Below, piece after piece: positions 1 to 9,250 of a stretch of 48,231 nt of DNA. The notes below the pieces were generated by a model. That model was not told where the DNA came from and did not search any database. It saw only the letters and a list, made by a program, of their open reading frames with translations. Both the position numbers and the translations under genes were made by a program. The stretch spans positions 1 through 48,231 of the forward strand of contig JBBCJM010000263.1 in NCBI GenBank assembly GCA_037190175.1, written 5' to 3'. Each line of letters begins with the position of its first letter. Position 1 is the first letter of the stretch. The DNA is from JBBCJM01 sp037190175. GTDB taxonomy: Bacteria > Pseudomonadota > Alphaproteobacteria > Rhodobacterales > Rhodobacteraceae.

Positions 1-314
1 GCTCCGGGCGGTGGGCCGGGCAAGGGGGGGCTGGGGCCGCCCCCCCTTGAACCCCCCGCCGTCGCCTGTCCTGTCGGCGTGGCGCCGGTGGCCGGTCCCC
101 GGGGGTTTTGCACCCCCCAGCCAGTGGTTCACTCGAACCAATGGCGTAAACCACTGGCAACCCCGCAGGATATGTTGGGCTCGAAAGAGAAGCGGGGTGG
201 GGCGACGGGGCCCTCATGGCCTCGCCCTGGCGGGCGGAGCCGGAACGGGTTGCGCGAGGTGTGGGGTTGCTGGCAGAACCCTGCCCGCCGGGCCTGTCGC
301 CCGGGGAGGACGCC
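1..314. other. Left-end non-coding stretch upstream of glycerate kinase
   Basis: I see no convincing gene here. The first 110 bases are poly-C/poly-G rich, and the reading frames crossing them look like shadows created by the very high GC content. The useful content is the dyad at 121-157 and a good Shine-Dalgarno sequence (GGGGAGGA, 303-310) for the kinase that starts at 315. The promoter of the kinase should lie here. Confidence 0.6.
121..157. promoter_or_regulatory. Nested dyad upstream of glycerate kinase (candidate repressor operator)
   Basis: CCAGTGGTT (121-129) is repeated inverted as AACCACTGG (149-157). Inside it lies a shorter dyad, TGGTTC (125-130) and GAACCA (135-140), separated by ACTC. 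TGGT...ACCA half-sites resemble those bound by GntR/FadR-type regulators, which often control glycolate and glycerate genes; that link is inference. No regulator gene is visible in the window. The dyad ends about 157 bases before the kinase start. Confidence 0.35.
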
Positions 315-1556
315 ATGGACCCCGCCGTCTTTCTGCGCCGGCTCTTCGACCGCGCGGTGGAGGTGGCCGACCCCATGCGCGCGCTGGCCGGTTTCCTGCC
401 CGGGCGCCCGCCGGGGCGGGTGGTGGTGGTCGGCGCGGGCAAGGCCAGCGCCCGGATGGCCGAGGCGGTGGAGGCCGCCTGGGGCCCCTGCGAGGGGCTG
501 GTGATCACCCGCACCGGCCACGCCCGCCCCTGCCGCGGGGTGGAGGTGGTGGAGGCCGCGCATCCGGTGCCCGATCTTCGGGGCGTGGAGGCCACCGCCC
601 GGATGCTGGCGCTGGTGGAGAGCCTGGGGCAGGGCGACTTCCTGCTGGCGCTGATCTCGGGCGGGGCCTCGGCCCTGCTCTGCGCGCCGGTGGCGGGGGT
701 GACGCTGGCCGAGAAGCAGGCGGTGAACGCGGGGCTGCTGGCCTCCGGCGCGCCCATCGGGGCGATGAACACGGTGCGCAAGCATCTGAGCCGGGTGAAG
801 GGCGGGCAACTGGCGGCGGCCGCGTACCCCGCGCGGGTGCTGGCCCTGATGATCTCGGACGTGCCGGGGGACGAGCCCGCGCTGATCGGCTCCGGCCCCA
901 CGGTGGGCGAGGGCTCCACCCCGGCCGAGGCCTTGGCGATCCTGCGGCGGTGGCAGGTGGCGGTGCCGCCGGGGGTGGAGGCGGCGCTGGCGCGGGGCTC
1001 GCGCGTGGTGCCCCCGGGCGATCCGCGGCTGGCGCGGGTGGAGAACCTGGTCTTCGCCGCCCCCGCGCAGTCCTTGCAGGCGGCGGCGGAACTGGCGCGG
1101 GCCGCGGGCTGCGAGGTGCGGGTGCTGGGCGATGCGCTGGAGGGCGAGGCGCGCGAGGTCGCCGCCGTGCAGGCCCGGCTGGCGCTGGAGGCGCAGAAGG
1201 GCCGCAGCGGGCCGCTGCTGCTGCTGTCGGGGGGCGAGCTGACGGTGACCCGGCGGGGCGACGGCGTGGGCGGGCCGAATGCCGAGTTCTGCCTGGCCCT
1301 GGCGCTGGCGCTGGACGGCGCGCCGGGGATCCACGCGCTGGCCTGCGACACCGACGGGGTGGACGGTGCGGCCGAGGTGGCCGGGGCGCTGATCGGGCCG
1401 GGGACCCTGGCGGCGGCGCGGGCGGCGGGGGTGGATCCCCGGCGCGCTTTGGAAGAGAACGACGCGCATGGCTTCTTCGGCCGGATCGGCGGGCAGGTGG
1501 TCACCGGGCCGACGCTGACCAACGTCAACGATTTCAGGGCGGTGCTGGTCCTGTAG
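315..1556 (+). CDS. Glycerate 2-kinase, MOFRL family
   Basis: A cytoplasmic kinase of 413 aa that should phosphorylate D-glycerate to 2-phosphoglycerate with ATP, feeding glyoxylate- or serine-derived carbon into glycolysis. The N-terminal part has the VVVVGAGKAS-like nucleotide-binding segment near residue 38 and the ISGGASALL segment near 113. The C-terminal MOFRL domain shows LSGGE (about 304), GGPNAEF (about 318) and DTDGVDG (about 344). The length fits the family. The ATG at 315 is preceded by GGGGAGGA at 303-310; an upstream in-frame start at 216 has no such site. Its last 23 bases overlap the convergent FAD/Fe-S oxidoreductase. That neighbour also suggests hydroxyacid metabolism. Confidence 0.9.
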   Translation: MDPAVFLRRLFDRAVEVADPMRALAGFLPGRPPGRVVVVGAGKASARMAEAVEAAWGPCEGLVITRTGHARPCRGVEVVEAAHPVPDLRGVEATARMLALVESLGQGDFLLALISGGASALLCAPVAGVTLAEKQAVNAGLLASGAPIGAMNTVRKHLSRVKGGQLAAAAYPARVLALMISDVPGDEPALIGSGPTVGEGSTPAEALAILRRWQVAVPPGVEAALARGSRVVPPGDPRLARVENLVFAAPAQSLQAAAELARAAGCEVRVLGDALEGEAREVAAVQARLALEAQKGRSGPLLLLSGGELTVTRRGDGVGGPNAEFCLALALALDGAPGIHALACDTDGVDGAAEVAGALIGPGTLAAARAAGVDPRRALEENDAHGFFGRIGGQVVTGPTLTNVNDFRAVLVL

Positions 1557-4422
1557 GCTCCAGATACTCCGCCAGCAGCCGCGCCACATGCTGCGCCTCC
1601 CGCCCCGCCCCGTCGCGGATCTGGGCGCGGCAGCTGGTGCCGCCGGCGACGATGGCATCCTGCGGGGCGGCCTGCCGGACGTGCGGGAGGAGGGACAGTT
1701 CCCCCATGGCGCGCGAGACCTCCAGCGTCTCGGCCTGATGCCCGAAGGCGCCGGCCATGCCGCAGCAGCTCGACTCGATCACCTGCACCTGCAGGCCGGG
1801 GATGCGGGACAAAAGCGCCGGAACCGGCGCCATCGCCCCCAGCGCCTTCTGGTGGCAATGGCCGTGCAGATGCGCAGTCCGGCCCCCGGCGTCGCGCAGG
1901 GGCAGGGCGGCGCGGCCGGCGGCCAGGTCGGCCTCCAGCAGTTCCTCGAAGAGGAAGGTGGCCGCGGCGACCTCGGCGGCGTCGGGGCCGAGGCGCAGGG
2001 CCCGATGCTCGTCGCGGAAGGTCAGCAGGCAGGAGGGTTCCAGCCCCACCACCCTTGCCCCCGCCCGTACCAGCGGGGCCAGCGCGGCATGGGTGCGCGC
2101 AGCTTCGGTCCGGGCCTGATCCACCTGCCCGGCGGCGAGGAAGGTGCGGCCGCAGCAGAGGGGGCGGCCGGTGGCCAGAGGCCGGTGCAGGCGATAGCCG
2201 GCGGCGTGCAGCACCCGTTCGGCGGCGCTCAGGTTCCCGGGCTCGAAATAGCGGTTGAAGGTGTCGCCGAACAGGATCAGGTCGCGGCCGTCGCCCTTGA
2301 CCTCCCCCGAAGCTTCCTCCCGCCACGGCCGTCGCCAGACCGGCAGCGGGCGGGCGGCGGCCAGGCCCAGCAGGCGTTCCGACAGCCATGGGACCCCCGG
2401 CACCCGGTCGCGCAGGTTCAGCAACCCTCTCAGCCGGCTGGCAAAGGGGGCATAGCGGGGCAGCCAGGCCACCAGCCTCTCGCGCAGGGGCAGGCCGTGG
2501 CGGGCGTGCCAATGCGCCAAGACCTCGGTCTTCATCCGCGCCATGTCCACCCCGGTGGGGCATTCGTGCCGGCAGGCCTTGCAGCCGACGCAGAGCGCCA
2601 GCGCCTGCTTCACCTGCGCCGAGACCAGCCCGCCCGGCACCTGCCCCGACAGGGCCAGCCGCAGGGTATTGGCCCTTCCGCGGGTCAGGTGCATCTCCTC
2701 CCGCGTCACCCGGAAGCTGGGGCACATCGCGCCGCCGGCCAGCTTCCGGCAGGTGCCGTTGTTGTTGCACATCTCGACCGCGCCACCGAGCCCGCCGCGG
2801 TCGGCCCAGTCCAGCGCCTCGGGGGGCATCCGGGCGGCATAGCCGGGCGGGAAGCGCATCAGCGCGGGGTCGTCCATCCGGTACGGGCGCACGATCTTGC
2901 CCGGGTTCAGCATCCCCGAAGGGTCGAACCCGTCCTTTACCGCCTCGAAGGCGCGCACCAGCCGGGGGCCGAACATCCGCTCGTGGAACTCCGACCGCGA
3001 GATGCCGTCGCCATGTTCGCCCGAATGCGAGCCCTTGAAGCGGCGCACCAGGTCGCAGGCTTCCTCGGCAATGGCGCGCATGGCGGCGAGGCCCCGGGGA
3101 TCCTTCAGGTTCAGGATCGGCCGCACGTGCAGGCAGCCGACCGAGGCATGGGCATACCAGGTGCCCCTGGTGCCATGGCGGGCGAAGACCTCGGTGATCG
3201 CGTCGGTATAGTCCGCCAGATGCTCCAAGGGCACCGCGCAGTCCTCGATGAAGCTGACCGGCTTGGCGTCGCCGGTGGCCGACATCATAATGTTCAGGCA
3301 GGCCTCGCGCATCTCCCAGACCTCGCGCTGCAGGGCGGGGGGCAGGATGCGCACCACGGCCTCGGGGAAGCCGTGGTCGGCCATGCAGGCGTCCAGCCGG
3401 TCGAGGGCTTGCAGCAGTGCCGCGTCCTCCTCGCCCGCGAATTCCACCAGCAGCAGGCAGTCGGGCCGGCCCTTGGTGATCCGCGACAGGGTGGAGCGGA
3501 ACAGCGGGATGTCGGCGCCCAGCGTGAGCACGTTGTTGTCCACCAGTTCCACCGCGGTGGGGCCGAGGGCCACGAGGTGCCGGGTGGTCTCCATCGCCGC
3601 GCGGAACGTGGGGAAGTGGCAGACCCCGATGACCCGCCGGGCAGGCAGCGGCGCCAGCGCCAGGTCGATGGCGGTGGTCAGCGCCAGCGTGCCCTCGGAG
3701 CCCACCAGCAGATGCGCGGGGTTTGGGGGCTCCATCAGCAGGCTGTCGAGGTTGTAGCCCCCCACCCGCCGCTGCACCTTGGGGAACCGCGCCTCGATCT
3801 CCGCCCGCTCCCCCTGCGCCAGCGCGACCATCCGGGCGGCGAGGCCGGGCATGGGGCCGGGGGCGAAGTGGAGCGCGCTGCCGTCGGCGGCCAGCGCCTC
3901 GATCCCCAGCACGTTGTCCACCATCTTGCCATAGGCCAGCGAGCGGGCGCCGCAGGAGTTGTTGCCGGCCATGCCGCCGATGGTGCAGCGGCTGGCGGTG
4001 GAGGGTTCGACCGGGAAGAATAGCCCCTCCGCCCGCAGCCGGGCGTTCAGCCGCTCCAGCACCATCCCGGGCTCGACCCGCACCCTTCGGGCCGCCACGT
4101 CCAGCTCCAGCAAGCCGTTGAAATGCCGGCTGAAGTCCAGCACCAGCCCGGCCCCGATCGGCTGGCCGTTCTGCGAGGTGCCGCCGCCCCGCGCGATCAC
4201 CGGCACGCCCTCGGCCCGTGCCGCCTCCAGCGCCGCCGCCACGTCCCCGGCATCGCGGGGAAAGGCCACGGCCAAAGGCATGATCTGGTAGATCGAGGCG
4301 TCGGTGGCATAGCGGCCGCAGGTGAAGGGGTCGGCCGCCACGCCGCCCTGCATCCGCCCCACCAGCCTCTGCGCCAGCGCCTGCCCGCGGCGCGCGCGCG
4401 CGTCCTCCCCCAGCCTGACCAT
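1534..4422 (-). CDS. FAD-linked oxidase / 4Fe-4S oxidoreductase (YdiJ-type D-2-hydroxyacid dehydrogenase)
   Basis: A 962-aa fusion of a vanillyl-alcohol-oxidase-type FAD domain with an iron-sulfur half, as in YdiJ and D-lactate/D-2-hydroxyglutarate dehydrogenases. The FAD part has the VIARGGGTSQNG and GGMAGNNSCGARS segments (about residues 75 and 150) and a FAD-oxidase C-terminal part around 260-530. The Fe-S part shows CNNNGTC with a later MCPSF, then CVGCKACRHECP (about 615), and two CCG-type segments (LCCGRTFLA and SSCCGMAGAFG). It probably passes electrons from a D-2-hydroxyacid to the respiratory chain; the exact substrate cannot be read from the sequence. The start at 4422 has GGAGGG upstream (complement of 4428-4433). 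It converges on the glycerate kinase with a 23-base overlap, and the 94-aa gene at 4486-4770 lies just upstream on the same strand. Confidence 0.88.
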   Translation of the reverse strand: MVRLGEDARARRGQALAQRLVGRMQGGVAADPFTCGRYATDASIYQIMPLAVAFPRDAGDVAAALEAARAEGVPVIARGGGTSQNGQPIGAGLVLDFSRHFNGLLELDVAARRVRVEPGMVLERLNARLRAEGLFFPVEPSTASRCTIGGMAGNNSCGARSLAYGKMVDNVLGIEALAADGSALHFAPGPMPGLAARMVALAQGERAEIEARFPKVQRRVGGYNLDSLLMEPPNPAHLLVGSEGTLALTTAIDLALAPLPARRVIGVCHFPTFRAAMETTRHLVALGPTAVELVDNNVLTLGADIPLFRSTLSRITKGRPDCLLLVEFAGEEDAALLQALDRLDACMADHGFPEAVVRILPPALQREVWEMREACLNIMMSATGDAKPVSFIEDCAVPLEHLADYTDAITEVFARHGTRGTWYAHASVGCLHVRPILNLKDPRGLAAMRAIAEEACDLVRRFKGSHSGEHGDGISRSEFHERMFGPRLVRAFEAVKDGFDPSGMLNPGKIVRPYRMDDPALMRFPPGYAARMPPEALDWADRGGLGGAVEMCNNNGTCRKLAGGAMCPSFRVTREEMHLTRGRANTLRLALSGQVPGGLVSAQVKQALALCVGCKACRHECPTGVDMARMKTEVLAHWHARHGLPLRERLVAWLPRYAPFASRLRGLLNLRDRVPGVPWLSERLLGLAAARPLPVWRRPWREEASGEVKGDGRDLILFGDTFNRYFEPGNLSAAERVLHAAGYRLHRPLATGRPLCCGRTFLAAGQVDQARTEAARTHAALAPLVRAGARVVGLEPSCLLTFRDEHRALRLGPDAAEVAAATFLFEELLEADLAAGRAALPLRDAGGRTAHLHGHCHQKALGAMAPVPALLSRIPGLQVQVIESSCCGMAGAFGHQAETLEVSRAMGELSLLPHVRQAAPQDAIVAGGTSCRAQIRDGAGREAQHVARLLAEYLEPTGPAPP

Positions 4423-4485
4423 CCGATCCCTCCGCCGGGGTGCAGAGTTCCACCGGATGCGGGGGAAGCCAAGCCCCTGCGGGCG

Positions 4486-4770
4486 TTACGCCGAAACCTC
4501 CGGCGCCACCGTGATCTCGGCGCGGTTGCCGCTGTAGCGGAAGACATAGCGGCGCAGCGGCGGCGGCATCAGCCGGTCGATCTGGCGCAGCGAGACCTCC
4601 ATCCCCTCGGCCTCGAGAAAGGCGGCGATCTCGGCCCCGGCCACCGGATGGGGGCCGACCAGCCGCACGTCCACCACCCGGATCCCGCGCAGGCCGTGGC
4701 GCAGCACGAAGGCGTCCTGCACCCGCAGGAAGTCCAGCGAAGGATCGTCGGTCGGCACGGATGTGGTCAT
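4486..4770 (-). CDS. Conserved-looking small protein of unknown function (94 aa)
   Basis: I do not recognise a family. The protein is 94 aa, acidic at its N-terminus (PTDDPSLDF), without a signal peptide or membrane segment, and looks like a small alpha/beta protein (FRYSGNRAEITVAPEV at the end). The start at 4770 (MTTSVPTDD) was chosen because further upstream the frame merely runs antisense through cysK. It lies 63 bases upstream of the FAD/Fe-S oxidoreductase on the same strand, so co-transcription is possible, and it is divergent from cysK across 192 bases that must hold both promoters. Confidence 0.6.
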   Translation of the reverse strand: MTTSVPTDDPSLDFLRVQDAFVLRHGLRGIRVVDVRLVGPHPVAGAEIAAFLEAEGMEVSLRQIDRLMPPPLRRYVFRYSGNRAEITVAPEVSA

Positions 4771-4962
4771 GGCCGCAATCTGCGCCGGGGCCGGCAGGGC
4801 GGCCAAGCGCCATCGTGGCCGGCCGGGCGGCATGGGCGGCGATCTGCCGGGGCCTGCGCCCGGCCTCGGCGGCGGGGCGCCGAGCGCGGGCCTCCGCCCG
4901 GGGCGCTTGAGTTTCCCCCGTCCGGCCCCTACACCTGCCCGGACAGCCGGAGGGTCCGATCC

Positions 4963-5997
4963 ATGCGCATCTCGTCCGATCTTGCCGCCGCCATCGGCCA
5001 GACCCCGATGATCCGCCTGCGCAAGGCGTCGGAGACGACCGGCTGCACCATCCTGGGCAAATGCGAGTTCCTGAACCCCGGCCAGTCGGTCAAGGACCGC
5101 GCCGCGCTCTACATCATCCGCGATGCGGTGGCCCGCGGCGCGCTGCGCCCCGGCGGGACCATCGTGGAGGGCACGGCGGGCAACACCGGGATCGGGCTGG
5201 CGCTGGTGGGCGCCTCGATGGGCTTCCGCACCGTGATCGTGATCCCCGAGACGCAGAGCCAGGAAAAGAAGGACATGCTGCGGCTGGCGGGGGCGGAGCT
5301 GGTGCAGGTGCCCGCGGTGCCCTACCGCAACCCCAACAACTATGTGAAATATTCCGGCCGGCTGGCCGAGGCGCTGGCCGCCACCGAACCGAACGGCGCC
5401 GTATGGGCCAATCAGTTCGACAACGTGGCCAACCGGCAGGCGCATGAGGAGACCACCGGGCCGGAGATCTGGGAACAGACCCAGGGCAAGGTCGACGGCT
5501 TCGTCTGCGCCGTGGGCTCGGGCGGCACGCTGGCCGGCGTGGCCATGGCGCTGCAACCCAAGGGCGTGAAGATCGGCCTGGCCGACCCCGAGGGCGCGGC
5601 GCTGCATTCCTTCTATACCGAGGGGCGGCTGGAATCCCCCGGCTCCTCGATCACCGAGGGGATCGGGCAGGGGCGGATCACCGCCAACCTGGAAGGCTTC
5701 GCCCCCGATTTCAGCTGGCGCATCCCGGATGCCGAGGCTTTGCCCATCGTCTTCGACCTGGTGACCGAGGAGGGGCTGTGCATGGGCGGCTCCACCGGCA
5801 TCAACGTGGCCGGGGCGATCCGCATGGCGCGCGAGATGGGGCCGGGGCACACCATCGTCACCGTGCTCTGCGACTATGGCAGCCGCTATCAGTCGAAGCT
5901 CTTCAACCCCGAGTTCCTGCGGGAGAAGGGCCTGCCGGTGCCCGAATGGCTGGACCGCACGCCGCGCGCCCTGCCGGCGGTCTTCGCCGATCCATGA
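4963..5997 (+). CDS. Cysteine synthase (O-acetylserine sulfhydrylase), PLP-dependent
   Basis: A cytoplasmic PLP enzyme of 344 aa making L-cysteine from O-acetyl-L-serine and sulfide. The PLP-binding lysine is in GQSVKDRAA (about residue 44). The substrate loop reads EGTAGNTG (about 70) rather than the commoner EPTSGNTG, and the phosphate-binding GSGGT follows near 187. It is a little longer at the C-terminus than E. coli CysK. The start at 4963 has CGGAGGG at 4948-4954. Its TGA overlaps the ATG of the MscS gene (ATGA at 5994-5997), so the two are probably translationally coupled. The altered loop fits a cysteine-synthase side clade; a cystathionine beta-synthase-like role is less likely because no extra domains are present. 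Confidence 0.9.
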   Translation: MRISSDLAAAIGQTPMIRLRKASETTGCTILGKCEFLNPGQSVKDRAALYIIRDAVARGALRPGGTIVEGTAGNTGIGLALVGASMGFRTVIVIPETQSQEKKDMLRLAGAELVQVPAVPYRNPNNYVKYSGRLAEALAATEPNGAVWANQFDNVANRQAHEETTGPEIWEQTQGKVDGFVCAVGSGGTLAGVAMALQPKGVKIGLADPEGAALHSFYTEGRLESPGSSITEGIGQGRITANLEGFAPDFSWRIPDAEALPIVFDLVTEEGLCMGGSTGINVAGAIRMAREMGPGHTIVTVLCDYGSRYQSKLFNPEFLREKGLPVPEWLDRTPRALPAVFADP

Positions 5998-8372
5998 CCT
6001 GTCTGCTGCGGTGCCTCCTGCTGGTTGCGCTGATGGCCGCGGGCGGCGCCCGGGCGCAGGACGGCACCGGGGCCAACGTCATCCCGCGCGAGGCGCTGAC
6101 CGCCGAGGCGCCGGTGGGCGAGCAGCTCGACTATGCCGCCTGGGACGCGCTGGCCGACCGGGCCGAGGCCGAGATCGCCGCCCCCGACACCTCGCCGCTG
6201 CGCATCGAGCAGTTGCGCGCCCAGATCGCCGACTGGCGCTCGGCCTTCCTGGCCGCGCAGGGGGTGAACGCCACCCGCATCGCCACCCTGCGCGGGCAGA
6301 TCGCGGCCCTCGGCCCCGTGCCCACCGACGGCCAGCCCGAGGCGGAGGAGATCGCCACCCGCCGCCGCGACCTGACCGAGCAGCTGGTGCGCCTGCAGGC
6401 CCCGGTGATCGCCGCCGAGGAAGCCTACAGCCGCGCCGACGGCATCATCCGCGAGATCGACAGCACCCTGCGCGAGCGGCAGGCGGCGGAACTGCTGCGG
6501 CTCTGGCCCGCGCCGGTCAACCCGCAGAACTGGCCCGCCGCCGTCTCGGCGCTGGCCGAGACCACCGCCGGCCTGTGGCAGGAGACCGCGGCGAACGCCG
6601 CCGAGCCGCGGGTGCGCCAGCAGCTGGTTTCCAACCTGCCGCTGATCCTCGGCCTCGCGGTGCTGGCGGTGCTGCTGCTCTGGCGCGGGCGGCGCTGGTT
6701 CGAGCGGTGGCCGCAGCGGTTGCAGGAACGTGCCTCGACCCGCGGGGCCGAGGTCTGGGCCTTCTTCGCCTCGCTGGGCCAGATCGTGGTGCCGGTGGCG
6801 GGCGTGGTGGCGCTGTCGAGCGCGCTGGTGCTCTCGGGCCTGCCCGGGCCGATGGGCGAGGTGCTGGTCGAGGCGCTGCCGCTGGCGAGTTTCACGTTGT
6901 TTGCCGGCCGCTGGATGGGGTTCCGGGTCTTCCCGCGGGGCGAGCCCGGGCGCGACGGGCTGCACCTGCCCCCCGAACGGCGGCGCGAGGGGCGATGGCT
7001 GGGCACCGGCCTGGGCTTCCTGCTGGCGGTGGAATCGCTGCGGCTGGTGGCCTTCGACCCCTTGCGGATGGCGGATGCCGCGCAGGCGGTGCTGGCCATG
7101 CCCACCCTGGTGCTGACCGCGGTGCTGCTGTTCCGCCTGGGCCAGCTTCTGCGCGCCAGCGCCGATGCGCCGGTGGGGCCCGAGGGGCCGACCTACCGCG
7201 ACCAGCTGATGCGGATCATGGGCTCGCTGGCGGTGGCCGCCGCGGTGGTGGGCCCCTTGCTCGCCGCGGTGGGCTATGTCTCGGCCGGCATGGGCCTGGT
7301 CTATCCGGCCGTGCGCTCGCTGGCCCTGGTGGCGCTGGTCTTCACCCTGCAGAAGCTGGTGCGCGACACCTTCGCGCTGGTGATGGGCGATGCCGAGGCC
7401 GGGCGCGATGCCCTGCTGCCGGTGCTGATCGGCTTCCTGCTGACGCTGGCCGCCATCCCCTTCTTCGTGTTGATCTGGGGCGCGCGCACCTCGGACCTGA
7501 CCGAGGTCTTCACCCGGCTGCGCGAGGGGTTCCAGCTGGGCCAGACCCGCATCTCGCCCAGCGAGTTCCTGATCTTCGCCGTGGTCTTCGGCCTGGGCTG
7601 GGCCCTGACCCGGCTGTTGCAGGGGGCGCTGAAGGCCACCGTGCTGCCCCGCACCCGGATGGACCAGGGCGGGCAGAACGCGGTCGCCGCCGGGGTGGGC
7701 TATGTCGGCATCTTCCTGGCCGCGCTGGTGGCGATCAACACCACCGGCATCGACCTCTCGGGCCTGGCCATCGTCGCCGGCGCGCTGTCGGTCGGCATCG
7801 GCTTCGGCTTGCAGAACATCGTGTCGAACTTCGTCTCGGGCATCATCCTGCTGATCGAGCGCCCGGTGTCGGAAGGCGACTGGATCGAGGTCGGCGGGGT
7901 GCAGGGGCGGGTGCGGGCGATCTCGGTCCGCTCCACCCGGATCGAGACCTTCGACCGCACCGACGTGATCGTGCCCAACACCGACCTGATCGCCAAGCAG
8001 GTGACCAACTGGACCCGGTTCAACCTGACCGGCCGGGTGATCGTGCCGGTCAGCGTGGGCATCGGCTCCGACATGGGCAAGGTCGAGGCGATCCTGCGCG
8101 AGGTGGCCGAGGCGCAGCCGCTGGTGATCCTGAACCCGCCGCCGGTGGTGCTGCTGATGGGCTGGGCCAACAACATGCTGAACTACGAGGTGCGGGTGAT
8201 CCTGCGCGACGTGAACTTCTCGGCCTCGGTCCGCAGCGCGATGAACCGCGAGATCCTGCGCCGCCTGCTGGCCGAGCGCATCGTGGTGCCGCCGGGCCGG
8301 GCCGAGATGCTGGTCTATCAGGGCGGCCCGCTGCCCGCCCCTCCCAAAGAGCCGCCGAAGGACCCCGCATGA
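5994..8372 (+). CDS. DUF3772 / MscS-family mechanosensitive ion channel
   Basis: A 792-aa inner-membrane protein. A signal peptide is visible (MTCLLRCLLLVALMAAGGARAQ, cleavage near residue 22), followed by a helical periplasmic region rich in Ala, Glu and Arg (about 30-200, DUF3772-like). Many hydrophobic segments run from about 215 to 620. The MscS core includes GLAIVAGALSVGIGFGLQNIVSNFVSG (about 590-615), the pore helix and beta-domain region of the family, then the cytoplasmic domain to about 765. It should open under membrane tension and release solutes during hypo-osmotic shock. The size matches the large MscK/YbdG-like forms rather than small MscS. It overlaps both neighbours by 4 bases. 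Confidence 0.88.
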   Translation: MTCLLRCLLLVALMAAGGARAQDGTGANVIPREALTAEAPVGEQLDYAAWDALADRAEAEIAAPDTSPLRIEQLRAQIADWRSAFLAAQGVNATRIATLRGQIAALGPVPTDGQPEAEEIATRRRDLTEQLVRLQAPVIAAEEAYSRADGIIREIDSTLRERQAAELLRLWPAPVNPQNWPAAVSALAETTAGLWQETAANAAEPRVRQQLVSNLPLILGLAVLAVLLLWRGRRWFERWPQRLQERASTRGAEVWAFFASLGQIVVPVAGVVALSSALVLSGLPGPMGEVLVEALPLASFTLFAGRWMGFRVFPRGEPGRDGLHLPPERRREGRWLGTGLGFLLAVESLRLVAFDPLRMADAAQAVLAMPTLVLTAVLLFRLGQLLRASADAPVGPEGPTYRDQLMRIMGSLAVAAAVVGPLLAAVGYVSAGMGLVYPAVRSLALVALVFTLQKLVRDTFALVMGDAEAGRDALLPVLIGFLLTLAAIPFFVLIWGARTSDLTEVFTRLREGFQLGQTRISPSEFLIFAVVFGLGWALTRLLQGALKATVLPRTRMDQGGQNAVAAGVGYVGIFLAALVAINTTGIDLSGLAIVAGALSVGIGFGLQNIVSNFVSGIILLIERPVSEGDWIEVGGVQGRVRAISVRSTRIETFDRTDVIVPNTDLIAKQVTNWTRFNLTGRVIVPVSVGIGSDMGKVEAILREVAEAQPLVILNPPPVVLLMGWANNMLNYEVRVILRDVNFSASVRSAMNREILRRLLAERIVVPPGRAEMLVYQGGPLPAPPKEPPKDPA

Positions 8373-9085
8373 CCGAGCTTCTGTTCCGCGCCGACCCCTA
8401 TCTGGCCGAGGCCGAGGCGCTGGTGCTGGCCCATACCCCCGAGGGCGGCATCGTGCTGGACCGCACGGTGTTCTATCCCACCGGCGGCGGCCAGCCCGGC
8501 GATGCCGGCTGGATCGACTGGGACGGCGGCCGCCTGGCCATCGCCACCGCGGCCAAGGTGCCGGGCGGCGCGGTGGCCCTGGTGCCGGCCGAGCCCGCGC
8601 CGCTGCCCCCGGTGGGCGCGGAGCTGATGCAGCGCCTCGACTGGCCGCGCCGGCACCTGCACATGCGGGTGCATACCGCGCTGCACCTCCTGTCGGTGGC
8701 GATCCCGCTGCCGGTCACCGGCGGGCAGATCGGCCCGGGGCGCGGAAGGCTCGACTTCGACATGCCCGACCCGCCCGAGGACATCGCGGCGCTGGAGGAA
8801 AGGGTGAACGCGCTGGCCGAGGCCGACCTGCCGGTGACCGAGGACTGGATCACCGACGAGGATCTGCTGGCCAACCCGGGGCTGGTGAAGACCATGTCGG
8901 TGATGCCGCCCACGGGGCAGGGCAGGGTGCGGCTGGTGCGGATCGGATACGGCGAGGGGCAGGTCGACCTGCAGCCCTGCGGCGGCACCCACGTCGCCCG
9001 CACCGCCGAGATCGGCCGCATCGAGATCGGCCGCATCGAGAAGAAGGGCCGCCAGAACCGCCGCGTGCCGATCCAGCTGGCCTGA
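8369..9085 (+). CDS. AlaX-type alanyl-tRNA editing protein
   Basis: A free-standing homologue (238 aa) of the editing domain of alanyl-tRNA synthetase, expected to hydrolyse Ser- or Gly-tRNA(Ala) in the cytoplasm. The zinc ligands are visible: HTALH near residue 101 and CGGTH near 205. FYPTGGGQPGD (about 35) is the conserved N-terminal motif of the family, and its presence points to the longer AlaX-M-like type. The ATG at 8369 overlaps the TGA of the MscS gene (ATGA). tRNA-Ser follows about 50 bases downstream, but no functional link needs to be assumed. Confidence 0.92.
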   Translation: MTELLFRADPYLAEAEALVLAHTPEGGIVLDRTVFYPTGGGQPGDAGWIDWDGGRLAIATAAKVPGGAVALVPAEPAPLPPVGAELMQRLDWPRRHLHMRVHTALHLLSVAIPLPVTGGQIGPGRGRLDFDMPDPPEDIAALEERVNALAEADLPVTEDWITDEDLLANPGLVKTMSVMPPTGQGRVRLVRIGYGEGQVDLQPCGGTHVARTAEIGRIEIGRIEKKGRQNRRVPIQLA

Positions 9086-9134
9086 CAGCCCGCCCCTTGC
9101 AGAGCCGCGCCCGCCCCGGTAACAGGAGCGGCAC

Positions 9135-9224
9135 GGACGGTTGGCCGAGTGGTCGAAGGCGCACGCCTGGAAAGTGTGTAGGCGGGGAACCGTCTCGAGG
9201 GTTCGAATCCCTCACCGTCCGCCA
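9135..9224 (+). tRNA. tRNA-Ser (anticodon GGA)
   Basis: The acceptor stem GGACGGT (9135-9141) pairs with ACCGTCC (9214-9220), followed by G and an encoded CCA (9222-9224). The anticodon stem CACGC/GTGTG (9162-9166 and 9174-9178) frames the loop with anticodon GGA at 9169-9171. The T arm contains GGTTCGAATCC (9200-9210). A long variable arm (GGCGGGGAACCGTC area) is typical of tRNA-Ser. It reads UCC and UCU codons. The gene marks the border between core DNA and the island that follows; tRNA-Ser 3' ends are common integration targets. Confidence 0.97.
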
Positions 9225-9250
9225 CTTGCCCTCGCGAAAGCGTTCTCCCG

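Noticed and set aside
1588..4023. 811-codon open frame antisense to the FAD/Fe-S oxidoreductase
   Set aside because: It is a product of high GC in the third positions of the real gene: low-complexity, rich in Gly, Gln, His and Arg, without a ribosome site or family pattern.
5876..9085. Very long frame (1069 codons) running through the MscS gene into alaX
   Set aside because: Only its last part (from 8369) is a real gene; the rest is a shadow with Arg/Gly/Ala-rich nonsense composition.
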